Of a DNA stretch of 5,664 nucleotides, positions 1-5,664 are shown piece after piece. This DNA is from Candidatus Nanopelagicales bacterium. Lineage in GTDB: Bacteria; Actinomycetota; Actinomycetes; S36-B12; UBA10799. Under the pieces are notes generated by a model. It was given only the letters and a program-made list of their open reading frames with translations, did not search any database and was not told where the DNA came from. The DNA is taken from NCBI GenBank assembly GCA_025455985.1, contig JALOLM010000162.1, positions 1 to 5,664 of the forward strand, given 5' to 3'. The translations under genes and the position numbers were made by a program. Within the stretch, counting starts at the first letter, position 1. Each line of letters starts with the position of its first letter.

Positions 1-26
1 GGGGTACTGGGCCGGGGAAGGGATTG

Positions 27-2600
27 TCAGCGCTCGTGCTCACCGTGCCCCCCCTTCAGAGCCTTGGCATAACTCATGAGGAGCTCCTGCAGTTCCATTG
101 CGTTGCCCTGAAGGGGCTTGACCGAGCACGCGGTGAGGAACATCGTCAAGTTGTCGTCGTGGCCCTCGGCGACTGAGAACGCTCTGTCTCCACCAGGTCT
201 TGCTCCGATGATGCTGGCCCTGGTGGCGTGGATGAAGACCTGCATTCTACTGTTCCAGTCCTCCATTCCCATCCCCACAGAGATCCACCGCCTCCCGGCC
301 TCGGCAATCTCGGTACGGGCCCACTCCGGCCACCCGACGCTGTCAGCACTGTCGCGCCCGGCACCGAAGCTCTGTAGATCCATGTGAAGGAAGGCCATGG
401 CGTCGAACTCGCCGAACGCAGCCGGGATGACGACCTGATACTCGCTGGTCTGGCTCACAGCTTGGGCGGGAGGCGTGACCTGGTCACCTTCACCCTCGGG
501 GATCAGCGCCACGGGGAATGGCCGGAGCATGGGGGCGCCGTTCAACCGCACGACTACAGGGCCCTCCACCTTGTCTCGCCCCCAACGCGCGAACCGTCGT
601 ACCCGGCCGGGCCTGACGACACGAAGGGACTCGGGATTCACACCGCGGGCGGTTCCCCCGAAGTCTGCCACGACCCACTCCCAGGCTCCGGTCGGCGGGA
701 TCACGACAGGGAATGCCACGTGGAACTTGCTGCCGGTGCGTGCTATGGCCCGCTCCAACTCAAGGTCGAAGGCGCAGTTCACTGCGATCGGCACCGCCGC
801 CGGAGACCGATCCCGCTGGGCGACGAGGGCCGCGGCGACTGAGGCGTAGAGGCCGGCTTGGGGAGAATTCGCGATCGGGCGTAGTCCACGCTCCAGGCAA
901 AGCGCCAGGGATTCCGCGACGATAGCGGCTGATCGGGTCGCACTGATCTGGCGTCCCAGGCTGCGCCGGTGTGTCCCGGTCTGGTCCGCACGGCTCTCAT
1001 GCACGAGTGCGACCTGGAACTCAAGGTCGTCGGGACGCGGGTAACACGGCGATTCGAACGTCAGCGAGTGCCAGAAGAGGTCTCCGAGCCAGACGACCTC
1101 CTGTTGATCGAGCAGCGGCTCACGCCCGGTCGATCGCCCACGGCGAGGCTCGGACGCTGAGGGACAGGGGAAGCGCTTCGCCCAGTCCCGAAGGTGGCGG
1201 TGTATGGCGGGCAGACCGAGCAGATCGAGCCGTTCTCCGCCCTCATCCTCCCAGCCGCCGAGCTGTTCCTCCAGCTGCTTCACAGACTGCAGTGCCCTGG
1301 CGAGCGCGCACCCGATCCGGCTGGCGTCATTGGCGCTCAGGACGACGGGTGTCGCGGGCCAGTCCTTGATCGGCGTCCGTAGCCCCACCCGTGCCGCTAC
1401 GAACAAGTCATTCGCGACAAACGCCAGCGCGAGGAGCGCACCTCGCAACTCGGTGAGAGCTGGGTCCTCGCTTTCGAGCAGTTGGGTGTCCCGGTCCGCC
1501 CCCTCCCCGGACACGACCCCCTCGACGAAGGCATCCAAGCCGTCTGCAGGAGCCTTCAGGTCGGTGAGCACTGAGACAGCGACATCGCGTGCGGAGCCAT
1601 CGAGCAGCAGTTGCTCCCGCCCGGCGAAGGCCGTCGTGCTCGCGCCCACGATGGGGCTCAGCGAGGTCCCGAGGGTCGGGATCAGGCCTGCCCTGAACGC
1701 CTCGGAGAGTGGTGCCTCCAGATCGAGCATACGCACGGTTGAGTAGTGGTAACGCAGGCGTGGGCCGGATGCGGCACTTTCCGCCCGCTTGAAGAACTGC
1801 TTCCTCTCCTCGATCGTGAGCAGAGGATTCACGAGCTCCTTGAGCTGAGGGAGGTTGAGGCTGTCTCGTCCCAGCACGCAGTCAGTGGTGAGGACCAGCA
1901 CGACGAAGTCAGCCCAGCCGCGCTCGGGGAACAAGACGCGGTACGGCGCCACTCCCTCCTGGGGCGTGCGGAGGAAGGCCGCCAGGCGTTCTCGGTCCCA
2001 ATGGCGAGGATTCACGCCCCACTCTGCGACGCGCCCGCGAGTTGCAGCCTCGACCACCTGCACCCAGAGGTCCCGATCGTCGGGGTCCTCCCGAAGACGC
2101 GGAAGGAGCTCCCCGATCTCTTCGGAGGCCGCGGAGCGATCCTCCTTCCGAGCATCGGCGAACGCGCGCATGATGCAGTCGCCGGCGGCTGCAGCAGCCG
2201 CCTCCGGCGTGACTTCCGGGAGTTCGACGGCCTGCGCATGGTTGATCATGTTCTTGTGGATCTCCGTGCTGTCCTTGCTGACGGGGACACCGAATGGGAT
2301 CCACGCCCGCCGATCACGCAGAACGGCGGCGGAGTATGTCACCTCGCCCTTCACCTCGTGGCTGGAGAGCCCTGCGGGCGTCGCGAGGAGGAGGAAGTAC
2401 CCGGCGGCCTCGATCCCCGGCAAGACCACTTCGTCGTAACGTGCGCCTGCAGGGAGCACATCGGCGCTCTTGTCCCACCAACAGGTGTAGCCGAGAGCCT
2501 CCAGTCGCCGCACGATGGCCGTGGCTGCCTCGAGCCCGTCGTCGTGCGCATAGCTGATGAAAACGTCAGTCGCGACAACACCATTCGCCTTAGTAGGCAT
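27..2600 (-). CDS. TIR domain protein with a divergent C-terminal SIR2-like domain
   Basis: An 857-residue protein with no signal peptide or membrane segment visible, so probably cytosolic. Residues 10-130 are a TIR domain: TDVFISYAHDDG at the start, a WWD segment near 41, and S80..V83..E86 where E86 fits the catalytic glutamate of NAD-cleaving TIRs. An Ala-rich linker follows (134-139). Residues about 300-845 match the order of motifs in SIR2-like domains: LIPTLGTSLS (306-315) for the GAG-S loop, PIAVNCAFDLELERA (604-618) for TTNYDxLLErA, PVVVRLNGAP (681-690) for the KLHG segment, SEYQ (719-722), and SVGMGMEDWNSR (774-785) for the flGysl-Dw motif. The usual His of KLHG is Asn687. Established: TIR and SIR2-like proteins deplete or sense NAD+ derivatives in bacterial immunity. 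I infer an effector or sensor-effector role. Residues 140-300 and 350-560 are unassigned. TIR is firm; the SIR2 call rests on motif reading. Confidence 0.85.
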   Translation of the reverse strand: MPTKANGVVATDVFISYAHDDGLEAATAIVRRLEALGYTCWWDKSADVLPAGARYDEVVLPGIEAAGYFLLLATPAGLSSHEVKGEVTYSAAVLRDRRAWIPFGVPVSKDSTEIHKNMINHAQAVELPEVTPEAAAAAAGDCIMRAFADARKEDRSAASEEIGELLPRLREDPDDRDLWVQVVEAATRGRVAEWGVNPRHWDRERLAAFLRTPQEGVAPYRVLFPERGWADFVVLVLTTDCVLGRDSLNLPQLKELVNPLLTIEERKQFFKRAESAASGPRLRYHYSTVRMLDLEAPLSEAFRAGLIPTLGTSLSPIVGASTTAFAGREQLLLDGSARDVAVSVLTDLKAPADGLDAFVEGVVSGEGADRDTQLLESEDPALTELRGALLALAFVANDLFVAARVGLRTPIKDWPATPVVLSANDASRIGCALARALQSVKQLEEQLGGWEDEGGERLDLLGLPAIHRHLRDWAKRFPCPSASEPRRGRSTGREPLLDQQEVVWLGDLFWHSLTFESPCYPRPDDLEFQVALVHESRADQTGTHRRSLGRQISATRSAAIVAESLALCLERGLRPIANSPQAGLYASVAAALVAQRDRSPAAVPIAVNCAFDLELERAIARTGSKFHVAFPVVIPPTGAWEWVVADFGGTARGVNPESLRVVRPGRVRRFARWGRDKVEGPVVVRLNGAPMLRPFPVALIPEGEGDQVTPPAQAVSQTSEYQVVIPAAFGEFDAMAFLHMDLQSFGAGRDSADSVGWPEWARTEIAEAGRRWISVGMGMEDWNSRMQVFIHATRASIIGARPGGDRAFSVAEGHDDNLTMFLTACSVKPLQGNAMELQELLMSYAKALKGGHGEHER
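66..1703 (-). other. Divergent SIR2-like domain coding segment
   Basis: Residues about 300-845 of the last gene. Five SIR2-like landmarks occur in family order: the nucleotide-loop GTSLS (G311 at 1668-1670), the NAD-ribose Asn of the TTNYD motif (N608 at 777-779), the KLHG equivalent with Asn in place of His (N687 at 540-542), an SEY segment, and the C-terminal G-x-G-x-x-D-W motif (D781 at 258-260). The roughly 300 residues between the first two landmarks exceed the usual spacing, so a large helical insert is likely. Confidence 0.6.
2211..2573 (-). other. TIR domain coding segment
   Basis: Residues 10-130 of the last gene. The first strand carries DVFISYAHDDG, helix 1 is followed by a strand with TCWWDK, then LPAGARYDEVVLPGIEAAGYFLLLATPAGLSS is the usual run to strand D with an S-x-x-V-x-x-E motif. 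The predicted catalytic Glu86 is encoded at 2343-2345. The aromatic residue common just before this motif's Val is Glu82 here. Confidence 0.85.
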
Positions 2601-3953
2601 TCAGTCCCCCAATTTCGGAGCATCAACGGCCCGGTACGCGGAAAGCAGGACAGCCACTGCTGCTTTCGCTGCAGGGGTCGAGTCGAAGCCCGTTGCGGTG
2701 ACGCGTTCATCTGTGACGAGGCGAGCCACGATCGCGCCAGGGTCGACGGCCACTTCAGGGCTCGTCAGGAGCTGCAAGTCGAAACCGGCAAGCGCCGGTG
2801 AGAGCAGGGCCGAGGACGGGCGACGCGACACTTTCAGCGCAAGGTTGTTGTGGACCACGATCTGGGCTTGGAGGTCCAGGGAGGTGTTCCAGTCCGACAG
2901 CGACATGCAGCGGGATGGCGGGATTCCCAACAGCGAGGCGAGGTGATCCAGCAGGAGATCCGGTTCGCCGGCCCGCGTGGCCATCGCCGCAGCGACGGCT
3001 GTCGATCCCTGGAGACGCGGGTTGACCTCGGCGAAGTACAGGATCCCCTCCTTGAGGAGGAAGTCGACGCCGAAGGCGCCCCGATAGCCGTGTGAGCCGA
3101 GCCACCGGCCCACCTGCAGAGTGGACGACTCCACTGCGGCGACGACGGACTCATCGAGCGCGGCGAAGGCCCGGAAGTCGTTGCCGCAGTACCCGAAAGG
3201 GCGAGTGGTGCAGTCAGGCAGGCCGATGAGCTGGATCGATGCAGGGTGAAGAGCGACGAGTTCCGGCGAGAACACCACCGCCCCGATGTTGATCGGCAGA
3301 GCATCCTCGATGAAGGGCCCCACGGCGACGAGGTGGTCGCTCCCCCCGGGCCATGTGCGCTCCAACTCATCAGCGTCCTTGACCAAGTAGACGCCCGCCC
3401 CACCGGATGAACGGCTGACCCGGAGCACCACCGGACCCGCGTCGAGGTATCTGATGGCGTCGTGGCGGAATTCGTCGGCCACATACCGCCATGGGATGGT
3501 CTGCACGCCCTCGCGCTCCAGCTCCGTCTCCACCCAGGGCTTGTACTCGAACGCGGACTGGCGGTCCTTGAACATCCCCAGCGCCAGCGTGCGATCACGC
3601 AGGGCGAAACCGATGTTGGACGTGAAGTGGTAGGGCCGATAGTTGACCAAGGCGGAGCGCCGGTTGAGCCGACCCATGAGCAGACGCCGCAACTCCGCGG
3701 CGGCATCGGACCCGTCCTCGTCGATCTCGTGAGAGTCCAAGTCAAGCCGCACCCCGGTCATCTCCTCCAGGGTCACGTCGGAATCCAGCCGCGAGGCCCC
3801 GATCGGAGCCGCGACAGCGAACGAGTCACGAAAGGACGGGAGGCCGAGCAGCGAGCTGGCATCGGACCCACGGATGCCGAACCATGCCAACGTTCGACCG
3901 TCGAGGCCCTTCTCAACCCGGTCCAGCTGCTCCTCCCGACGTGTCACGCTCAC
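2601..3953 (-). CDS. ATP-grasp ligase
   Basis: A 450-residue protein from the GTG at 3951-3953. Residues 1-125 form an N-terminal pre-ATP-grasp region. Residues 174-196 contain a glycine-rich ATP-binding hairpin (SRSSGGAGVYLV), in which an Arg, R178, stands where a Lys is usual. FIEDALPINIGAVVF (214-228) fits the adenine-side strand. GAFGVDF and FAEVNPRLQGST (292-318) give the Mg-ATP ligands, likely D297, E309 and N311, with R313 nearby. Established role: ATP-grasp enzymes activate a carboxylate as acyl phosphate and join it to an amine, thiol or other nucleophile. Here that could couple an amino acid to another amino acid, a carrier or a protein; the partner is not visible. Residues 320-450 are C-terminal and unassigned. 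The start overlaps the radical SAM stop by four bases, and the TGA at 2601-2603 abuts the ATG of the TIR gene. An alternative ATG at 3963-3965 would add four residues. Confidence 0.88.
   Translation of the reverse strand: MSVTRREEQLDRVEKGLDGRTLAWFGIRGSDASSLLGLPSFRDSFAVAAPIGASRLDSDVTLEEMTGVRLDLDSHEIDEDGSDAAAELRRLLMGRLNRRSALVNYRPYHFTSNIGFALRDRTLALGMFKDRQSAFEYKPWVETELEREGVQTIPWRYVADEFRHDAIRYLDAGPVVLRVSRSSGGAGVYLVKDADELERTWPGGSDHLVAVGPFIEDALPINIGAVVFSPELVALHPASIQLIGLPDCTTRPFGYCGNDFRAFAALDESVVAAVESSTLQVGRWLGSHGYRGAFGVDFLLKEGILYFAEVNPRLQGSTAVAAAMATRAGEPDLLLDHLASLLGIPPSRCMSLSDWNTSLDLQAQIVVHNNLALKVSRRPSSALLSPALAGFDLQLLTSPEVAVDPGAIVARLVTDERVTATGFDSTPAAKAAVAVLLSAYRAVDAPKLGD
2605..2610 (-). promoter_or_regulatory. 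Ribosome binding site of the TIR-SIR2 gene
   Basis: GGGGGA on the minus strand lies inside the last codons of the ATP-grasp gene, four bases before the ATG at 2598-2600. The junction reads TGAATG, so ribosomes finishing the ligase can restart directly on the TIR gene. Confidence 0.6.
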
Positions 3954-5077
3954 GCCGCATCCCATGGGAAGTTGAGCGTGTTGTGCTGGCACGGCAGGCA
4001 GTCCGGACCCAGACGCAGCCCGTGCCCAGCAACGAGTTCGCGCGACCGGTCCAGCAGCTCCCGTAGGGTCGCGGCGGGCACCGGGGGACGCGACGTCAGC
4101 CCCGTACCTCCGGCCGGGCGGAACGGGCTGAGCACAGGGATGCACCCGAGCCCGGCAAGGAAGTCCACGCCGGCAAGCGTGTCCTGCGGCTCCTCGAGCC
4201 CGGCGATGATCAGCGACCTCGTCTGGCCATTGCCGGCACCTGAAGTCAACTCGACCGCACGGCTGACGAACCGGGCGAAGTGCCGACGTGTGGTCTTGTA
4301 CTTCATGCCGAGCGCAGCCAGGGCGGGCGCCTCAGCGAAGATCTCGACATTGATCGAGAAGTCCGCCAAGCCGGCGGCCTTCACTCGCTCGAGGAAGCCG
4401 TCGTTGTTCACCATCGGTGACATCATCAGATCTACGGGCAATGGCGTTGACGCCACGACGGCGGTCACGACCTCTTCGAAGTAGTCGTAGTGCCGTGCCC
4501 GTGGCGATCCCCCGCTGATGAGCGCGTGGCGGACGGGAAGCCGGGTGTCAGATGCCGCCACAGCCAGCGCCTCGACGAGCACGTTCGCCGGATACATCAC
4601 GTAGGGCAGGTCTGCCATGTCGCAGAACCCGCAGTCGTACGCGCAGCCGTCGATCGGTGAAAGTCGGGCACGATCGCCGTGGGACATCACCACCTCGGTG
4701 ATCGGCTGGGCATCGCTGCCGACCACGCCCAAGTAGCCGGGCAGGAGGACCTGCCGGACCACCGGGACCTCGGAGTCGCCGAGCCGCAGGACGAGGTCGT
4801 CATCTCCCTCCGCGTCCACCACGACTTCGGCGCGCACGCAGTACTCCTCATCGAAGGGCGCATTGACGAACACCCCGTGGGGAAGCTCGAAGGTCAACCC
4901 GCCTGTCGTCGGGTACTCATGGAGGGTGAGCACGTCCCCTTGGACTGCACGGAGGACCTGCTCGGCCCGCTCCGTCAGCCGTACGCCATGGCTGAGGCAA
5001 TGGATCTTGATGTCCTCAAGGACCCGACGCTCCCAGTCGGGCACCTGCTCAACCGTCGCCTCGGCCGTGGCCGACAT
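3950..5077 (-). CDS. Radical SAM enzyme with extra C-terminal CxxC
   Basis: A 375-residue protein. Residues about 1-130 form an N-terminal region I do not recognise. The radical SAM core starts near residue 138 with CAYDCGFC, placing the 4Fe-4S ligands at C145, C149 and C152, followed by a SAM-binding glycine motif ISGGSP (187-192) and, near the barrel end, IAGLEEPQDT and SPFRPAGGT (291-325). The late segments resemble those of the biotin synthase-like group, where a similar Pro-Gly-Thr region closes the barrel. Established chemistry: reductive cleavage of S-adenosylmethionine to a 5'-deoxyadenosyl radical. The substrate is unknown. C360 and C363 in CLPCQHNTLNF near the end could bind metal or a second cluster. 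The ATG at 5077 is chosen for its ribosome binding site. Its TGA overlaps the ATP-grasp GTG by four bases, so the two products are probably co-translated and sequential in one pathway. Class is certain; reaction unassigned. Confidence 0.9.
   Translation of the reverse strand: MSATAEATVEQVPDWERRVLEDIKIHCLSHGVRLTERAEQVLRAVQGDVLTLHEYPTTGGLTFELPHGVFVNAPFDEEYCVRAEVVVDAEGDDDLVLRLGDSEVPVVRQVLLPGYLGVVGSDAQPITEVVMSHGDRARLSPIDGCAYDCGFCDMADLPYVMYPANVLVEALAVAASDTRLPVRHALISGGSPRARHYDYFEEVVTAVVASTPLPVDLMMSPMVNNDGFLERVKAAGLADFSINVEIFAEAPALAALGMKYKTTRRHFARFVSRAVELTSGAGNGQTRSLIIAGLEEPQDTLAGVDFLAGLGCIPVLSPFRPAGGTGLTSRPPVPAATLRELLDRSRELVAGHGLRLGPDCLPCQHNTLNFPWDAA
3960..3963 (-). promoter_or_regulatory. Weak ribosome binding site for the ATP-grasp gene
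   Basis: GGGA on the minus strand, six bases before the GTG at 3951-3953. It is weak, but the start overlaps the preceding stop as GTGA, where translational coupling reduces the need for a strong site. The in-frame ATG at 3963-3965 has no purine-rich site before it. Confidence 0.35.
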
Positions 5078-5084
5078 CTGCACA

Positions 5085-5093
5085 CCCCGTCCC
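5085..5093 (-). promoter_or_regulatory. Ribosome binding site deciding the radical SAM start
   Basis: On the minus strand GGGACGGGG lies seven bases before the ATG at 5075-5077. It supports that ATG over an in-frame GTG at 5162-5164, which has no good Shine-Dalgarno sequence and would add 29 residues of Arg/Pro/Gly-rich, non-family-like sequence. Confidence 0.6.
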
Positions 5094-5095
5094 TG

Positions 5096-5134
5096 CTGCC
5101 TACGTGGTCCCGCGTCCTCCCACCGGGACGGCAG
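5096..5134 (-). promoter_or_regulatory. Possible leader hairpin before the radical SAM gene
   Basis: In the gap between the decarboxylase stop and the radical SAM start, 5130-5134 can pair with 5096-5100 (CTGCC/GGCAG) and 5124-5129 with 5107-5112 (GTCCCG/CGGGAC). This gives 11 base pairs, an 11-base loop and a six-base bulge on one side. One arm (CCGTCCC, 5125-5131) can instead pair with GGGACGG at 5087-5093, which is the ribosome binding site of the next gene. Such exclusive pairings could control translation, but short complements are common in GC-rich DNA, and no U-run marks a terminator. Confidence 0.25.
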
Positions 5135-5194
5135 GCTACACACCCGAGGCGCAGAGGCGCACACGGCCCGGTCGACTGCGGCGCATCATCACGT

Positions 5195-5664
5195 TCACCA
5201 CCTGGAAAGGCCGGTGCCGAACGGCCGGCTCAGACTCGCGTCGTAGCCGCCCGTGCCGGTGATGGCGACCGCATCGCCCTCGCGTATGCGATCAGGGAGG
5301 GCCACTCGGTGTTTGAGCACATCAGTCTCCATGCACAGTCTGCCCAGAAGCCGGTCCGGTCCGTCCGGGAGGCGGAACCACGACCCCCCGCCTGCCGGGG
5401 ACCACAGCACCTCATGCGGGAACATCTGGACGTCGGGGCAGTCCCAGTAGGAGCCAGACAGCACGACATCCCGTTGCCCGTCCTGCTTGTCCACGTCGAC
5501 GACCCTCATCAGGGTTGCGAAGCCCGCTTGAGTCAGCGAACGTCCCGGCTCGATCACCAGACGTTCCAGGGCGGGCAGGTGGTTTCGGCCCATTTCGGCC
5601 ACTGCCACTAGGCACTCGCGGGTGATGTCCCAACGCTCGGGAGGCCAGCCACCGCCGAGATCCA
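5195..5664 (-). CDS. Fold-type III PLP-dependent decarboxylase, C-terminal part (5' end outside window)
   Basis: Partial gene: the last 155 codons, ending in TGA at 5195-5197; the N-terminal half lies beyond the right edge. Family motifs appear in the right order. DLGGGW (about 5645-5662) is the phosphate-binding glycine loop. EPGRSL (5534-5551) is the conserved strand before the C-terminal barrel. GRLCMETDVL has the catalytic cysteine at 5333-5335. GGYDASL has the PLP-contacting tyrosine at 5243-5245. Family knowledge: these enzymes decarboxylate ornithine, lysine, diaminopimelate, arginine or carrier-bound amino acids, usually as cytosolic dimers with the Cys loop completing the partner's active site. 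Substrate cannot be read from this fragment. The chain stops about 16 residues after the tyrosine, shorter than typical LysA-type tails. It probably heads or precedes the operon with the radical SAM gene 117 bases downstream. The class is secure; a relative of alanine-racemase fold or Y4yA-like enzymes remains possible. Confidence 0.88.
   Translation of the reverse strand, partial: DLGGGWPPERWDITRECLVAVAEMGRNHLPALERLVIEPGRSLTQAGFATLMRVVDVDKQDGQRDVVLSGSYWDCPDVQMFPHEVLWSPAGGGSWFRLPDGPDRLLGRLCMETDVLKHRVALPDRIREGDAVAITGTGGYDASLSRPFGTGLSRW

Noticed and set aside
1..26. Possible terminator after the TIR-SIR2 stop
   Set aside because: Only 26 bases are available and no stem-loop or T-run is visible in them, so operon end cannot be judged.
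2184..2202. Perfect nine-base inverted repeat (GGCGGCTGC and its complement) around one base
   Set aside because: It falls exactly on the codons of the Ala-rich linker after the TIR domain; repeated GCN codons explain it, and a one-base loop is not a stable hairpin.
1746..2801. Long plus-strand open frame (about 351 codons) opposite the TIR and ATP-grasp genes
   Set aside because: It straddles the junction of two well-supported minus-strand genes, its translation is rich in Arg, His and Pro without recognisable domains, and long antisense frames are expected in high-GC coding DNA.
3954..4145. N-terminal extension of the ATP-grasp frame up to 4145
   Set aside because: The extra 60 or so residues lie wholly inside the radical SAM gene, including its conserved end, and look like out-of-frame Arg/Pro/Ala-rich sequence; the GTGA overlap gives a better start.
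3462..4484. Plus-strand open frame of about 340 codons opposite the ATP-grasp and radical SAM genes
   Set aside because: Runs across the junction of two genes with clear catalytic motifs on the other strand, and has no family-like motifs of its own.
4679..5611. Plus-strand open frame of about 310 codons opposite the radical SAM and decarboxylase genes
   Set aside because: Covers the motif-bearing minus-strand decarboxylase end and the intergenic gap; its translation looks like an antisense shadow.

Overview
The window is high-GC DNA whose four genes all lie on the minus strand, in transcription order from the right edge to the left. GTG starts, G/C-ending codons and tight gene packing suggest an actinomycete, possibly Streptomyces or a relative; this is inferred from style, not from a marker gene.

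Layout, in transcription order. (1) 5664-5195: the 3' part of a fold-type III PLP-dependent decarboxylase (ornithine/diaminopimelate/arginine decarboxylase class), cut by the window edge. (2) A 117-base gap with a plausible hairpin and a good ribosome binding site. (3) 5077-3950: a radical SAM enzyme with a CxxxCxxC cluster motif and an extra C-terminal CxxC. (4) 3953-2601: an ATP-grasp ligase, overlapping the radical SAM stop by four bases (GTGA). (5) 2600-27: an 857-residue protein whose ATG directly follows the ATP-grasp TGA. It has an N-terminal TIR domain and a long remainder that I read as a divergent SIR2-like domain. Only 26 bases remain after its stop.

The first three genes look like a small pathway acting on an amino acid or amino-acid-like acid: decarboxylation (or related PLP chemistry), a radical modification, and ATP-dependent ligation. 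The last gene is of a type normally found in immunity or cell-death systems: TIR and SIR2-like domains are both known NAD+-consuming or NAD+-derivative-binding folds in bacterial defence. The zero-spacing and four-base junctions argue that the ligase and TIR-SIR2 genes are translated from one message and belong together. The most interesting reading is an undescribed conflict system in which a small molecule made by the biosynthetic genes is sensed by, or restrains, a TIR-SIR2 effector. Self-protection or regulation attached to a natural-product cluster is the main alternative. The link between the two halves is inference from gene order.

No tRNA, rRNA, CRISPR array, insertion sequence or clear promoter was seen. 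The operon begins beyond the right edge.
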